From contig NZ_MBQD01000022.1 in the NCBI RefSeq assembly GCF_001693815.1, positions 62,001 through 126,000 on the forward strand: a stretch of 64,000 bases of DNA, written 5' to 3'. How positions within the stretch are numbered: the first letter of the stretch is position 1; every line of letters starts with the position of its first letter. A program made the translations under genes and the position numbers. Positions 63,860 to 64,000 of this stretch are shown here, one piece after another. This stretch comes from Tessaracoccus lapidicaptus. GTDB taxonomy: Bacteria; Actinomycetota; Actinomycetes; Propionibacteriales; Propionibacteriaceae. Below the pieces are notes generated by a model that was given only the letters and a program-made list of their open reading frames with translations, did not search any database and was not told where the DNA came from.

Positions 63860-64000
63860 TCAGGGGAGCGGGTCGCCCATGAGATCGCGGGCCCGCTCCA
63901 TCAACGCGATGGTGCTCAGGGTGGCGTCCAACGGCCGGAGGGGGGACTCGGTCAGGCCGGCGCCGATGCAGCGCGCCACCTCGACCGCCTCGTGGAACAG
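63860..64000 (-). CDS. Gfo/Idh/MocA oxidoreductase, C-terminal end (cut by window edge)
   Basis: Forty-six codons precede the stop at 63860. They read as the end of a sugar-type dehydrogenase: FHEAVEVARCIGAGLTESP, continuing LRPLDATLSTIALMERAR. The AxxxxRCIxxGLxESP pattern is typical for the C-terminal helix of Gfo/Idh/MocA proteins. The rest lies beyond base 64000. Only the C-terminus is seen, so the substrate cannot be proposed. Confidence 0.75.
   Translation of the reverse strand: MFHEAVEVARCIGAGLTESPLRPLDATLSTIALMERARDLMGDPLP

Overview
The window is a very GC-rich bacterial chromosome segment with dense genes, GTG starts, short or overlapping gene junctions and no rRNA, tRNA or CRISPR. 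A mycothiol biosynthesis gene (mshB), IdeR/DtxR-like iron boxes, an actinobacterial PhoP-type PHO box, actinobacterial TTGTCCACA DnaA-type boxes and many apparently leaderless genes point to the Actinomycetota. The overall gene complement suggests the Propionibacteriaceae (Tessaracoccus/Arachnia-like), which is an inference.

Layout. 1-4035: 3' end of lgt, a ROK regulator, and a minus-strand operon of aldo/keto reductase, sirtuin and alkyltransferase-like protein. 4128-6986: ferrous iron operon feoA-feoB-NifU-like behind two IdeR-like boxes. 7104-11141: YibE/F membrane protein, rhomboid protease, LasA-type M23 peptidase and a hypothetical protein. 11142-18713: a compact Tad/Flp pilus-type operon (SAF/CpaB-like, TadZ-like, TadA, TadB, TadC, short Flp-like pilin, and a large LysM-BTAD protein), opposed by a secreted metallopeptidase. 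19785-23415: alcohol dehydrogenase, MFS transporter and a divergent PRPP synthetase. 23508-27529: a four-gene ABC importer behind a five-unit PHO box, probably for phosphonate or another phosphorus compound. 27582-33096: a multiple-monosaccharide ABC importer whose binding-protein gene is duplicated on both sides of the ATPase-permease pair, each copy with the same type of promoter, the same early-leader element and the same downstream hairpin.

33187-37348: a leaderless radical SAM/SPASM gene, a rearrangement scar with a decapitated oxidoreductase between imperfect direct repeats, a UMF1-type MFS gene and a small membrane protein. 37538-42727: citrate synthase, a GH127 arabinofuranosidase behind a LacI-like operator, and an ABC exporter. 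42717-45615: a Crp/Fnr regulator divergent from a free-standing HMA metallochaperone and a P1B-type ATPase with a CPG membrane motif, with an FNR-type site between them. 45662-51513: an 1860-residue single-chain biotin-dependent acyl-CoA carboxylase with a coupled small protein. 51772-55463: NAD(P)-binding protein, class I fumarase, divergent SDR and a hypothetical protein.

55542-58273: an ABC-F protein preceded by an 11-residue leader peptide and a hairpin that pairs with its ribosome binding site, a likely antibiotic-responsive attenuator, followed by a serine hydrolase. 58304-64000: branched-chain aminotransferase, membrane protein, a luciferase-like monooxygenase/FMN reductase pair, a lipoprotein, mshB, a HAD-like protein and the 3' end of a Gfo/Idh/MocA oxidoreductase.

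The strongest leads for new biology are the ABC-F leader system, the Fnr/HMA/CPG-ATPase cluster, the PHO-box importer, the duplicated sugar-binding genes with shared RNA elements, the giant carboxylase and the minimal Tad operon with its LysM-BTAD protein. All assignments come from reading motifs; no database search was run.
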